Source: Budorcas taxicolor
Lineage: Eukaryota; Chordata; Mammalia; Artiodactyla; Bovidae
Length of the DNA stretch: 64,000 nucleotides
Direction: 5' to 3'
NCBI RefSeq assembly: GCF_023091745.1
Contig: NC_068926.1
Location: 45,656,001 to 45,720,000 of the forward strand
Part shown: positions 34,275-45,860 of the stretch, piece after piece
Layout: the number at the start of each line of letters is the position of its first letter
Position numbering within the stretch: position 1 is the first letter of the stretch
Position numbers and translations under genes: made by a program
The notes under the pieces: model-generated
Told to the model about the DNA's origin: nothing
Database searches by the model: none
The model's input: the letters and a program-made list of their open reading frames with translations, nothing else

Positions 34275-34487
34275 GTGCACGCATGCTCATTCACTTCAGT
34301 CATGTCCAACTGTCTGCAACCCCATGGACCACAGCCCACCAGGCTCCTCTGTCCATGGGATTCTCCAGGCGAGAATACTGGAGTGGGTTCCCATGCCTTC
34401 CTCCAGGAGATCTTCCCGACTGAAGACTGAACCTGCGTCTCGTGCATTGCAGGCCGACTGTTTACAGCTAAGTCATCAGGGAAGCCC
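34275..34487 (-). mobile_element. Bov-tA SINE in the array
   Basis: Antisense copy from GTGCACGCATGCTCATTCAC to AGTCATCAGGGAAGCCC. TGATATGG before and TGACATGG after may be the duplicated target. Confidence 0.92.
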
Positions 34488-35294
34488 TATTATGACATGG
34501 TATATCATCCTATTTTTCAGTAGTGGCTACCTTGGCCTGGTGTGCTTCCATAATTTCTAAGGTGTGCACTGACCCGTACTGCCTCTATAACACCCACTCT
34601 GGTCTTGATGTCTCCGCACTCCTACATGCTTGTCTGCTCTTACTTGAGATGTTTTTCTTATTCCCCATGTGTCTCTGCTGTAACCTGGGGTGTCTCCTAG
34701 TTCAGCAAGTGTATCTACTCTGACTTGGGAGATATCCCAAAGTGCCAGGTGTGTCTATTCTAACCTGGGATGTTTATATAATTGCTCAGGTGCGCCTATA
34801 CTAGCCCTGGATACTTCTCTAATTCCTCAGGCATGCCTACCCATATTTTGGAGGTCTCCCAAGTCCCAGGTATGTCTACACTGAATTGGGATGTCTCTCT
34901 AATTCCCCATGTGTGTCTTCTCTTACCTGGCATGTCTCCCTATTCCCTAGGAGATCAAATGGGGGTCTCTCCTTCGTCCTCTAGACTCATATACTTTCAA
35001 GTACCCCAGGTATATCTACACTAATCTGGACTATCCCCTCAATTCCCTAGTTTTGAGAATACTTGGTTTGTCTCCTTAATTCATAAGATGTTTCTCTTTT
35101 GACCTGGGATTTTTCTCTAGTCACCAAGTATGTCTATCTTGAACTTGGATGTACCCCTGATTACTCAGGTATTACTATAGTAACCTTGAATGTCTACCTA
35201 ATGCCAAAGGTGTGTCTAGCCTTGCTTGGGATGTATTATTACCCTTAGGTGTGTCTTCCCTGACCTGGGATGAATCCCAGATGTGTCAAACCTG
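34488..35294 (+). repeat. Tandem array, left arm, segment 9
   Basis: About 20 units, several well kept (for example GAATTGGGATGTCTCTCTAA at 34882 and AACCTGGGATGTTTATATAA at 34762). Confidence 0.92.
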
Positions 35295-35298
35295 ATTC

Positions 35299-36346
35299 TG
35301 TTCTCAGAGAGACAACAGTGAATGTTCTTGAAGTGGATCTTAGTTCTTTGCCTAGGTATTGAATCTAGATAGCCTGAGTGAATACCAGGAATCCTAGCCA
35401 CTGGTCTACCAGGGGCTAGAGGCTAGAGACCGGAGAAAGCACTGGCGACCCACTCCAATACTCTTGCCTGGAAAATCCCATGAATGGAGGAGCCTGGTGG
35501 GCTGCAATCCATGGGGTCGTGAAGAGTTGGACACGACTGAGCGACTTCACTTTCCCTTTTCACTTTCATGCATTGGAGAAGGAAATGGCAACCCACTCCA
35601 GTGTTCTTGCCTGGAGAATCCCAGGGACAGGGAAGCCTGGTGGGCTGCCGTCTATGGGGTCACACAGAGTCGGACACGACTGATGCGACTTAGCAGTAGC
35701 AGGAGCAGCAGCAGCAGCAGAAGCTAGAGACAAAGTTGCTATGGCTCTTGCCCTGTTTGCAAAACTAATTTTTCAAGGAGGCAAAAACAGGTACAAAGCT
35801 TATTATGAGAGACACAGCACAGCAAGTGGGAGAGCACGTGGAGAAACAGTTTAAGACAGAAGCAGGACAGAAATGCACATCTGGAGAGAGTGAGTGTGGG
35901 CGTCCTCCCTAATGAGCAGGAGTGCAATAAAGAGCTGGTTAAATCATTTTTATGGGAGTAGTTGTTCTGGGTGTTTGCTTACCTTTGACCAATCATCTTG
36001 TTTCTTTTCTGCACTTGACCTGTCCTAGGGCCCTTCCCAATATGTGTACATATCTTTTTTGCCAAGACAGATTCTAGATGGAAGCCTATGGGAAGTTTGA
36101 CAGCACCTATTAGGGGATGGTGCCCCCTCCCTTTGTGACCTCTGAGGAGCCTTCCTGCACATGTGCAGCTGAGGAGGTTTCCTTGACCTCAGGAGTGGTA
36201 GATGCGGTCTTCTTATCTCTTTATTCCAGCAGAACTCAGATCCTGCCATTAATTTTATTCTTGGAGTGTCTAGGGAAAACAAAGCTCAAATTTACCCTGC
36301 TTGACAAACTCAGGCTGCTCTATTGAAGGGCCTATCTCCTACCTCA
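35299..36346 (-). mobile_element. Solo LTR of an endogenous retrovirus, antisense, split by a SINE
   Basis: About 755 bp of LTR plus a nested 288-bp Bov-A2. TGTTCTC starts it and CTACCTCA ends it, with ATTC on both sides (35295-35298 and 36347-36350). TGATTC also occurs near both ends, so a 6-bp duplication is an alternative reading. On the minus strand a TATA-like ATAAAAA lies at about 35950 and an AATAAG-type polyadenylation signal at about 35803. No internal viral genes adjoin it. The array resumes on the right. Confidence 0.68.
35431..35718 (+). mobile_element. Bov-A2 SINE nested in the LTR
   Basis: Two-monomer Bov-A2: the first monomer runs from GGAGAAAGCACTGGCGACCC, the linker is CACTTTCCCTTTTCACTTTC, and the second from GGAGAAGGAAATGGCAACCC, ending in a (CAG)n-like tail (AGCAGCAGCAGCAG). 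AGAGGCTAGAGAC (35418-35430) and AGAAGCTAGAGAC (35719-35731) are the target duplication, 12 of 13 identical. The sequence is close to the family norm, so this is a recent insertion and the LTR is older. Confidence 0.95.
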
Positions 36347-36350
36347 ATTC

Positions 36351-36832
36351 TGATTCATCACTCTAATTACCCTGGTATGTCTATACTCACCTGGGACGTC
36401 TAGTATCTATTCGAACTTAAACTGTTTCATTAATGCCCTAGGTACATCTACACAAATAAGGAAGACTCTAATTCCCCAGCTGTTCGTACTCTGATCTGGG
36501 ATGCCTCTCTAATCCTTTAGGTGTGTCTATACTGAATTAGAATGTTTCACCAGATTTTCAGGTGCATCTATCCTAATTTTGGATGTCTGCCTAATTAGGC
36601 TGGTGTGTCAAGAGTAATCTAGGATGTCTAATTCCACAGATGTGTCTTCTATGACCTGTTATATCTTTTTATTTGCCCAAATCTATCTTTCCCAATAAGG
36701 AATGTCTTCTCTCTTTCACTGAGATGTCAACCATAACCAGAGACGTCACCCTAACTCCCCAGGTATAACTAGTATGAGCTGGATTATCTCTCTAGTTCAT
36801 GAGGTGTCATAGATTCTTATTATGATTTTAGA
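36351..36832 (+). repeat. Tandem array, left arm, last segment
   Basis: About 12 units in the original orientation, for example TGATCTGGGATGCCTCTCTA (36492) and CACCTGGGACGTCTAGTATC (36386). The final recognisable word is CCCTAACTCCCCAGGTATAA at about 36749, with a worn unit after it to 36832. Confidence 0.9.
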
Positions 36833-36884
36833 TATTCTGAAACATATAGGGTCACCTGTAATGAGTTTCAAGTCGTTCACTTAG
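36833..36884. other. Orientation-switch junction of the array
   Basis: About 50 bp of AT-rich sequence (TTATTATGATTTTAGATATT) in which neither orientation of the unit can be read. To the left all units read TGACCTGGGATGTC. To the right they read GACATCCCAGGTCA. Units next to the junction on the two sides are not mirror images of one another, so this is not a fresh palindrome. Confidence 0.75.
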
Positions 36885-39230
36885 ATACACCTGGGGAACT
36901 TTGGAGAAATAATTTTAAAGTTTATGCATTCCCAGGCAACTAAGTCAAAACCCCAGTTTAGAATAGGAACATCTTGGGTATTAGAGAGACATCCTAATCA
37001 GTACAGACATACTCGTGGAACTAGGTAGATATATCAGGTCCAAGTAATGCACCTATGTTACAGGGAAAGCTCACTGGTCAAGTTGGACACACCAGGGTAA
37101 CCAGGTACATCTCCAAGGTAAGAATAGTCATTAGGGGGTTTAGAGGGAAATTCTAGGTCAGGGTAGACTTATCTGGGGTGTAGGGATCACAGCAAGATGT
37201 ATGTACTTAGTCATGCTCTGAAGAATTCCAATGATTGTGCCCAGACCCAAGGCAGTACCTCAGAGGTGACATAGACCATTTCCCCCTCTGTGTACTAGCA
37301 TCTTGGGCTGGTTTCCACCACGATCCATATTAAACTCCTCATGGGAATTATGGAGACTCTCTTTGTGAGTGTAGACGTACCTGGGGACTAAGGAATACAA
37401 CCAAGATCAGAGTAGTCATACCTGGAAAACTAGGTAGACAACCTTATTAACTGTAGACACACCTGGGGAATTGTAGATAATCCAGTTCAGTAGAGACACC
37501 CAGGTCAGGACAGACACTGCAGTAGAGACAACCCAGGTAAGAGCAGACAAATATGCAGAAAAAGAAAGACGTTCTAGGCAAATGTATACACAATCATTTA
37601 TTAATTAAGGAGACATTTGTGTTCAGGTTATACACACCAGGGTAAGTATAGAGGCATCCCTGACCAAAGTATAGAGACCTCGGAAATCAGAAAGACACAC
37701 AAGTAAAAAGAATGCATGCCAGAGGAAACACAGAGTTTCCCAAGGTCAGTATGGAAATACTTAGGGAATCAAGGTGACATCCTAGGCCATGATAGCTTCT
37801 GCTGGGGAAACTGAGACATCTTATGTCAGAGTAGACAGACACCGGGTATTAGGGAGACATCCCTGATCAAAATAGATGTACTTACTGTGGAGTAAAGTAG
37901 ACATTTCCAGTTAGTGTAAGCACACCTGAGTTATTAAACAGACATCCTAGTAAGGGTAGACACACCTGGGGAATTAAGGAGACATCATATACCAGGATAG
38001 ATGCATCTTGGGAATTAGGAGGATGCTGGAGAAGAAACACCTAGAGAAACAGGGCGATATTCCAGATGAGGTTAGGAACAGTGGGAGTATTAGTATCTCA
38101 AGTCAGAGTAGACACACTTGGATTATTATGTAGACATAATATATGATCAGGATATACACAAGTCAGGGAAGACACATGTGGGTAATTAGGGAGAGATCCT
38201 AGGTCAGACTGACATTCTTGGTGAATTCGAGTGTCACCACAGTCAAGGTAGACACACCTGGGTGATTAGAGACATCACAGATCAGAATAGACACATTTGG
38301 AGAAATTGGGGGACATCTCAGATCATTGTGAACATACCTTGGTGATTAGGGAGGTCTCATTGGTCAAGGCAGATTACCTGGGGAAATACAGGGTCATCCT
38401 TGAACAATATATACACATTGGTGTGTGTATATGTCCCAGGTAGGGATATATCCCAGGTCAGTGTCTACACACTATGGAATTAGACATCAAAATTTACAGT
38501 AGACAAAACTGAGGAATAAGGGCTACATCCTAAGTTATAGTAGACAAATCTGAAAAATTAAAGATATCCAAGATTAGGTCAGAGAAAAATAGAAAATAAG
38601 GGATACATCCCAAGTCAGAGAAAACACTCCTAGAGAATTAAGGAGATATGTTTGGTGAGTAGATATACTTGTTGAAATGGGTCATTCCAGGTCGTATTAA
38701 ACTCATCTGGAATGAGAGAGCCATCCCTGGTCATGTTAGACAATCCAGAGTAACCAAGGACATAACCCACATCAGGGTAGACAATTCTGATGCAATAGGG
38801 AGACATCCCAGGAGAAAGCAGACACACCTGGGGAACGGTGGCGATATCTCAGTTTAGGGGAGATAGAGTTAGGGAGAGTTCAGAATAGACATCCTAGACC
38901 ATATTTTCCACATTTGGGAAACCAGGTAGACACCCATGTCATGGTTAGACAGATATAGGGAATTCGGGCAATATTCCAGTGGGTAAAGGCACGTGAAGAA
39001 TTAGCGGGTTTTCCAAGTTGCTGGAGACAAACCTGTGAAATTAAGGAGACAAGCCAGGTCAATGTAGGCAGACTGGAAATTTAGAGACATCAGAGTACAT
39101 ACATGTGGAGATGTCTCAAGACAGTGTAGACACATCATTCAACTTAGAGTGACATCCCAGTTCAGTTCAGGGGAATTTGAGATCTTGCGTCCTAGTAAAC
39201 ACAGCTGGGGAGTGTGGAAACATCAAAGGC
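36885..39230 (-). repeat. Tandem array, inverted arm, segment 1 (2.3 kb)
   Basis: About 58 units in reverse orientation. Typical words are AGACACACCTGGGGAATTA (about 37963), ATTAGGGAGACATCC (about 37848) and CCCAGGTCAGTGTCTACACA. No insertion interrupts it for 2.3 kb, unlike the left arm. Confidence 0.93.
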
Positions 39231-39325
39231 ATAGAGTGACTATATGGACAATAGTCCATATATAAACTATATGTTTATATAGTCCAACTATAAAAACTAC
39301 ATGTTTTTGTATATGGATACAAAAA
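39231..39325. repeat. AT-rich palindromic stretch
   Basis: Several short inverted repeats: TATATGGAC then GTCCATATA (39244-39265), and GTTTTTGTAT then ATACAAAAAC (about 39304-39327). It marks the entry point of an L1 into the array. Confidence 0.7.
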
Positions 39326-39563
39326 CAAGACACACATACATGATGACTACAAGAGGCTCAATTCAGATCTAAAGAGAATCAGAGACTGAAAGTGAAGGGA
39401 TGGGAAACAGTATTCCTCAAAAATGGACGTGGAGAGAAAGCTGCATTAGCAATACTTTCAAATAAAGGCTACAGTGAGACAAAGAAGGACATTCCATAAT
39501 GATAAAGGGATTAATCCAAGAAAATATAACAACTGTAAATATATATGCATCCAACATTTAGAC

Positions 39564-39771
39564 ACCTGTGTTAGTCACTCAGTCATGTCCAACTCTTTGC
39601 AACAGCACAGACTGAAGCCTGCCAGGCTTCTCTGTCCGTAGAATTCTCCAGGCAAGAATACTGGAGTGGATTGTCATTCCCTTCTCAAGGGGATCTTCCC
39701 AACCCAGAGATCAAACCCAGGTCTTCTGCATTGCAGGCAGATTCTTTACCATCTGAGCCACCGGGGAAGCC
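39564..39771 (-). mobile_element. Bov-tA SINE nested in L1
   Basis: Antisense copy from ACCTGTGTTAGTCACTCAGT to GAGCCACCGGGGAAGCC, with a well-kept head. L1 sequence continues on both sides. Confidence 0.92.
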
Positions 39772-39947
39772 TCAAACATAGGAGCATCTAAATGCATAAA
39801 ATGAGTATTAATAGATATCAAGGGAGAAATTGACAGTAACACAAATAACAGAGAATTCAAAACTCTGGTTACATCAAGAGAAAGATCATTCAGACAGAAA
39901 AATCATTAAGAAAACATAGGTCTTAGATGATACATTAGACTAGACTT

Positions 39948-41035
39948 TTGTTGTTGTTCAGTTGCTAAGTTGTGTCCAGCTCTTTGTGACCCCCTGTCCT
40001 TCACTATCTCTGAAGTTTGGTTCAAACTCATGTCCATTGAGTCAGTGATGCTCTTCAACCATCTCATCCTCTGTTGCCCCCTTCTCCTTCTGCCTTCAAT
40101 TTTTCCCAGCATCAGCGTCTTTTCCAATGAGTTGTCTTTGCATCAGGTGGCTAAAGTATTAGAGCTTCAGCTTCAGTATCAGTCCTTCCAGTGAATATTC
40201 AGGGTTGATTTTCTTTAGGATTGACTGGTTTGACCTCCTTGCTATCCAAGGGACTCTTAAGAGTCTTCTCCAGCACCACAATTCAAAAATGTCAATTCTT
40301 CAGCGCTCCAGCCTTCCTTATGGTTCAACTCTCACATCCATACGTGACTACTGGAAAAACCATAGCTTTGACTATATGGACCTTTGGAGTACTGTTGCCT
40401 GGAAAATCCCATGGACAGATGAACCTGGTAGGCTGCAGTCCATGGGGTCACTAAGAGTAGGATATACTACTGAGTGACTTCACTTTCACTTTTCACTTTC
40501 ATGCATTGGAGAAGGAAATGGCAACCTACTCCAGTGTTCTTGTCTGGAGAATCCCAGGGATGGGGGAGCCTGGTGGGCTGCCGTCTATGGGGTCGCACAG
40601 AGTTGGACACGACTGAAGCGACTTAGCAGCAGCAGCAGGCAAAATGATGCCTCTGCTTTTTAATATATTGTCTAGGTTTGTCATAGCTTTCCTTCCAATG
40701 AACAAGTGTCTTTTAATTTCATGGCTGCAGTCACCATCTGCAGTGATTTTGGAGCCCAAGAAAAGGAAGTCTATTACTGTTTCCATTGCTTCCCCATCTA
40801 TTGGCTATGAAGTGATAGGACCAGATGTCATGATCTTAGTTTTATGAATGTTGAATTTTAAGCCAACTTTTTCACTCTCCTCTTTTACCTTCATCAAGAG
40901 ACTAATCTTTAGTTCCTCTTCGCTTTCTGCCGTTAAGGTGGTATCATCTGTGTATCTACATCTGGGGCTATTGATATTTCTCCCAGCAATCTTGATTCCA
41001 GCTTGTGATTCATCCAGTGAAGCATTTTGCATGAT
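39948..41035 (-). mobile_element. BovB LINE, antisense, in L1, itself split by Bov-A2
   Basis: BovB 3' part in two pieces, 39948-40386 and 40638-41035, around a nested Bov-A2. The minus frame 40805-41065 reads GIKIAGRNINS and carries motif C as YTDD (Ala to Thr), followed by TTLTAESEEE. No complete polymerase. Order of events: array, then L1, then BovB, then Bov-A2. Confidence 0.92.
40387..40637 (+). mobile_element. Bov-A2 SINE nested in BovB
   Basis: Two-monomer Bov-A2: CTGGAAAATCCCATGGACAG, linker CACTTTCACTTTTCACTTTC, second monomer GGAGAAGGAAATGGCAACCT, tail AGCAGCAGCAGCAGGC. It lies inside the BovB word for 'gacctttg…gcaaa', which continues on both sides. Confidence 0.94.
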
Positions 41036-41795
41036 GACTAAGTAGATATATATAGAACCTTCCATCTAAAAGCAGCAGACTACACAAGTTTCGTAAAATT
41101 TAAGAATATTGAAATCATATTAAGCATCTTTTCTGAGCATGTTATGAGACTAGAAATCAACAACAAGAAAAAAACTGCCAAAAACACAAACATGTGGAGT
41201 ATAAACAATATGACATTATAACATGTTATATGCTATAACAACCAGTGGGTCACTGAATCAAAGAGGAAATAAAAATATCTGCAGATAAATGAAAATGAAA
41301 ACATCCAAAATCTCTGGGAGGCAGCAAAAAAGCAGTTCTAAGAAGGAAGCTTATGGTTATACAGGCCTCAGGAAACAAGAAATACCTCAAATAAACAACC
41401 CAGCCTTACACCTAAAAGAAGTAGAAAAAGAAAAACAAACAGCCCAAATTTAGTAGAAGGAAAGAAAGTGTAAAGAAATCAATGGCATAAACAGAGAATC
41501 AGATGAAGGTAATCAGAAGGTACAAACTTCTAGTTATAAGATAAATAAGTAATATGGATATAATGTACAAGAAAATATAATTAACACTGCTGTATGTTAT
41601 ATTTGAAAGTTGCTAAGAATGTAAATCCTGTTTCATCAAAAGGAAAAATATATATTTTTTATTTCTGTAATGTTTTGTATATATGAGATGACAGATGTTC
41701 ACTAAGCTTATTGTCTTAATTACTTCATGATGTATGTAAGTCAGACTATACAATGTTGCATGTCAATTATATCTCAATAAAACTAGAAAGAAAAA

Positions 41796-42317
41796 AACAC
41801 ATCTAGAGTTTTAGGCAGTGATATCATGTCAGAGAAGAAAAACCTGAAGAATTATGGAGGCATCATTGTTTTAGAATAGACATACTTGCTGAATAACAGA
41901 TATACTTCATGCCAGTGTATGCACACATGAGATTTAGTGAGACATCTCGGCTTAGGAAACTCACGCCTGGGAATTTAGTTATCTTTCAAAAAATAGGGTA
42001 CAAAAACTTGGACACTTGACGGATCTCCCAAGTCAGTGTAGAAACACCTGGACATTAGGGAGATATCCAGGTTAATGGAGACACATAAGATGAGATAGGG
42101 GATTTGGAGGACATCTCAAGTTAGTGTAGATATACCTGGGAAATTGGGGAAACAAAGATGCCAGGTTGTACACATCAAGAAACAGGCAGATACCTTAGGT
42201 CTCTCTATAGTGACTATTCCTCAGGAATAGGGACACATCCTATGTCGTTACAGAATCACTTTGACTATGAGGGGACATCTCAGATCTATGTAGACACACC
42301 TGTGGATTTGGTAAGAT
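41796..42317 (-). repeat. Tandem array, inverted arm, segment 2
   Basis: About 13 units, for example AAGTCAGTGTAGAAACACCT (42029) and CATCTCAGATCTATGTAGAC (42276). Confidence 0.9.
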
Positions 42318-42528
42318 GTATCCCTGGTGGCTCAGATGGTAAAGAACCTGCCTGTCAAGCAGGAGACATGAGTTCAGCTCCTGGGTTGGGAAGATCCCCT
42401 GGAGAAGGAAATGGCAACCCACTCCAGTACTCTTGGTTGAAAAATCCTGTGGACAGGGGAGCCTGGCAGGCAACAGTCCACGTGGTCACAAAGAGCTGGA
42501 CATGACTTAGTGACTAAACAACAACAGT
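42318..42528 (+). mobile_element. Bov-tA SINE in the inverted arm
   Basis: Sense copy: TCCCTGGTGGCTCAGATGGT, GGAAGATCCCCTGGAGAAGG, GAGCTGGACATGACTTAGTG with an ACAACAAC tail. It has the same orientation relative to the array units as the copies in the left arm (opposite to the unit word TGACCTGGG). Confidence 0.92.
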
Positions 42529-42782
42529 AAATATGTCAGAATAGAAATGCTTGGGGAATTAGCGGGCCTTTGCTCTTCAGGGTAGGTGCACCTAAGGTAG
42601 TAGGGAAATAAAGGAATACAGTTTTGGGGAAACAGGTATCCTTCCCAGGTCAGAAGAGACACACTGTTTGAATTAAGGAGATATCCAATAGCACAGTAAA
42701 CACACCTGGGGAATTTGAGTGACATTACAGATTGGTGTAGACAGACTTGGGGAATAAGGGAGACTTCTCAGATACCTGGGAA
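42529..42782 (-). repeat. Tandem array, inverted arm, segment 3
   Basis: About six units, ending at about GACTTCTCAGATACCTGGGA (42763). The right edge passes straight into L1-3'-like DNA. Confidence 0.9.
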
Positions 42783-44157
42783 GATATTCCAGCTCGACTT
42801 TCCTTTCCCAACTTTATAATTGACATATAATGTGGTAAAAGTTCAAGTTATGTGGTAATGATTTATACGTATATACTGTGAAATGATTAGCATAAGGTTA
42901 ACTAACACATTCACTGGAGTGATGTCAGCACCACGGCAGCATAAGATGTCCCTCGCTCTCTGTCCCCTTTGACAACTAAAACTTGGCATCCACCTATACA
43001 CAGAGTTCCTCTGCAGGACTTATGGGATCCAGTATCACACTCTGAGGGACTGGAGAAGAGTCTCGCTCACCTGTCCTTCTTCAGGTAACAGGCAGGCAGA
43101 CCACAGCATGGGCTTTTGAACTGGTAGCACCCTGTGAACCAGCTTCATCTCCTTTCAGCTGTGGCCTGGGAACACCTGGAGAACGCTGACTTGGGCAGAC
43201 ACCCACGGGTGAGATAGCCTTTGTAAAAATCCGGGTTTCCAGAGGAGATGTTCTAACACTCTGTTGGAAGAAAAAAGAAAGAAATATTTATTTTGTATAT
43301 TAAAAGTTTGTATGTGAATCTGGATTTATTGGAGTGGGTAAGAGGAACTTTGTCAACATCACCTCTCCCCTTAAGGTGGCACAAGCCTAGTGCTACAGGA
43401 GGGCAGTTATCTCCCCTGGAAGGAAAAGGAATAGTGTGAGTGAATGCCTGGTATGCGTTCCCAGCTATGCACGCTGATGCTAAAGAAACCCATTCCTCTC
43501 CTGCAGCAATGAGTATTAACATGGGCGTCCTTGACTTGGGGAGTGAGAGCAGGAACGATGCAAATAAGAATATCAGAGGGCATTAAAGGGATGCAATTTC
43601 TGCTGGTTGCATTTGGGACTCCAGTAGGAAGCTGACTCGAGCTGCTGGGAAAACTTTACCCAAGGATCCTCCCAACTGGACTTCGAGCGTTCCTAATTTC
43701 CCCAATTCCAGCTGCACCACTCTCTCCGCTCTGCAGCAAGCTCCCTGTGTGTAAATCCTGGAGGTAGCAATGAGAGCAAGCTCTGGTAGACAGGGAGCAG
43801 GTATGGAAAACAGGCCGGGGTCTGCGGGCAAGGGAAGACCCACAATCTTGACCTGTAGCGCCACCTTCGGGGAAAACAAGATAGGTCTGTGGAAAGATCA
43901 AGAGAAGACATACAAGCTTAAGGATCCTGCCACAAGAGGGAGCAAGAAACATGGAGCAGGTGTTTCTGTAGGTCAGAGAAAACAGAACGTATAGCAGGAC
44001 CAACAAAAAGTTGTCTCTCACTTGAAGGTAGCTAGTAAAAAATGGAGAAGGTGACCGCTATATAAGACATGGAAACAGTGACACAAAACCCCTTTTGTGA
44101 GGGAAGATGAAGAATCAAGGAACCGTGACATCATGAAAAGGTCACAATAATTCCCCA
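42783..44157. other. Mostly unrecognised, possible old L1 pieces
   Basis: 42800-42920 resembles an old L1 3' end (TTGACATATAATGTGGTAAA). 42930-44157 has no firm assignment. 43610-43960 is GC-richer with overlapping minus frames of up to 121 residues (43656-44021) and no domain. Because L1 ORF1 begins just to the right, part of this block may be an L1 5' untranslated region. Confidence 0.4.
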
Positions 44158-44358
44158 GTTGTTCAGTCGCTAAGTTGTGTCTGACTCCTTGTGACCCCAT
44201 GGATTGCAGCATGCCAGGCTTCCCTGTCCTTCACCATCTCCCTGAGTTTGCTCAAATTCACGTCCATTGAATCGATGATGCCATCCAGCCATCTCATCCT
44301 CCATTGCCCCCTTCTCTTCCTGCCCTCAGTCTTTCCCAGCATCAGGGTCTTTTCAGTA
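44158..44358 (-). mobile_element. BovB LINE 3' end, antisense
   Basis: About 200 bp: GTTGTTCAGTCGCTAAGTTG to CCCAGCATCAGGGTCTTTTC. The minus frame within 44163-44450 reads RMRWLDGIIDSMDVNLSKLR. It sits at the start of L1 ORF1-like sequence. Confidence 0.92.
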
Positions 44359-45860
44359 ACTGATCCCAAAGACACGGAGACTAGTGATTTACCTGATAAA
44401 GAATACAAAATAGCCATTTTGAGGAAACTTAAGGAGCCACAAGAAAACACAGAAAAGACAACTCAGTGCAATCAGGAAAACACCAAAGAACAAAATAAGA
44501 AATTTGACAAAGAGATAGAAATCATAAAAAAGAACTAAACAGAAGTAAACTGAAGAACTGTGAGCTGAAGAATTCAGTGAATGAAATAAAGAATGCGATA
44601 GAGATCATCAATATAAGAATAGACCAGAAAGAAGAAAGAACCGGTGAGTTATAAGATAGGACAGAAACTTTCAGACAACCCACTCAGTGGAGGAAAAACA
44701 AAACAAGAACGAGAGCCCAAGTGATCCATGGGACATATTAAAAGAAGCGACATCAGAACCGCTGGAGTTCTAGAAGGACAAGAAAGGGAGAACAGACGTA
44801 AAGTTTATATAAAGATATAATGGTGAGAACTCTCCAAACCTGAAATAGGTTACTTCATGATTTCAAACCAAGAGGTCTTTTCCAAGACACGCTATAACCA
44901 AGCTATCAAAAACCACAGAGAGAATTATAAAAGCAGGAAGAGAGGAAAAGGTTCTAATGTACAAAGGCACCTGCATTAGCTATCAATGGATTTCTTAGCA
45001 GAAATCTTTCAGGCCAGGAGGGAATAAGACGATATCTTCAAGGTGGTGAATGAAGAAACCCTACCAGTCAAGGATACACTTACCAGAAAAGACGTCCTTT
45101 GGAAATGAAAGAGAATCAAAGACAAACAAAAGCTGGTGGAGTTCATCAGGGGCACTAGACCTGCCTTATAAGAAATGCTGAAAGGAACTCTTCAATCTAA
45201 AATGAAAGGACACTAAGTAGTAACACGGTAATATGAACATATATAGCACACTGGAAAAGGTAAATGTGCAGTCATATGAATAAAACTCTAATTCTGTAAA
45301 ATGATGGCGTGTTAATCTGTTAATTATAACATAAAGATTAAAAGAAAGGAACATTAAGAATAACTGCAGCTATTATAATTTTTTAAAATTAAAATTAAAA
45401 TGAACAAATACAAAATATACAAAGAGGTAAACTCTGACATTAAAATCACAAAAGGAAGAAATAAAGGGTAGTTTTTGCATGCGATTGCAGCCAAGTTGTC
45501 ATCAGCATAAATTAGACACGTATCAATAAGATGTTTTATGTAAAGTACTACAAGGCAAACCTAGGGTAGATTGGCAAAAGGTTAAGGGAAAGGAATCAGA
45601 GCACACCACCACAGAACAGGACCAATCCACAAAGGCAGGCATCAAAGAGGCGAGAAGGAATAATACAATTATAAAACAGCCAGAAAGCAACTAAGAAGAT
45701 GGCATTAGCAAATTCTTACCTATCAATAATTACTCTGGATGTAAATGGGTTGAATTCTCCAATCAAAAACATGGAGTGACTGGATGGATAAAAATAAATT
45801 AAGCAAGATCCATGTATTTGTTTGTTCGTAAGAGACTTGCTTCAGCTTTAAGGGTATCAG
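44359..45860 (+). mobile_element. LINE-1 ORF1 to early ORF2, sense
   Basis: L1 ORF1 coding remnant at the start (44389-44538 reads DLPDKEYKIAILRKLKEPQE), then ORF1 C-terminal and ORF2 N-terminal sequence to 45860, and again from 48730 after a BovB insertion. Old and heavily disrupted. Confidence 0.85.
44389..44538 (+). pseudogene. L1 ORF1 coiled-coil remnant
   Basis: The tail of the frame ending at 44538 is Glu/Lys/Gln-rich (EQNKKFDKEIEIIKKN), typical of the N-terminal coiled coil of L1 ORF1 protein, the RNA-binding trimer. The first part of that frame, before about 44360, is BovB antisense. No RNA-recognition domain survives in frame. Confidence 0.8.

Larger units (their letters stand above)
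39326..41795 (+). mobile_element. LINE-1 3' half, sense, inserted in the inverted arm
   Basis: Sense L1 ORF2 sequence (AAAAATGGACGTGGAGAGAA, ATGATAAAGGGATTAATCCA) continues at 39772-39945 and 41036-41790. It is split by a Bov-tA and a BovB. The end at 41750-41795 (TATATCTCAATAAAACTAGA followed by A-rich DNA) is an L1 3' terminus. No frame survives. Confidence 0.85.

Noticed and set aside
36351..37300. Recent large palindrome centred on the orientation switch
   Set aside because: Units next to the junction do not pair in order with those on the other side, so the arms are not a fresh inverted duplication.
23822..42782. CRISPR array
   Set aside because: The units are diverged and contiguous with no alternating unique spacers, and the sequence is a mammalian nuclear genome.
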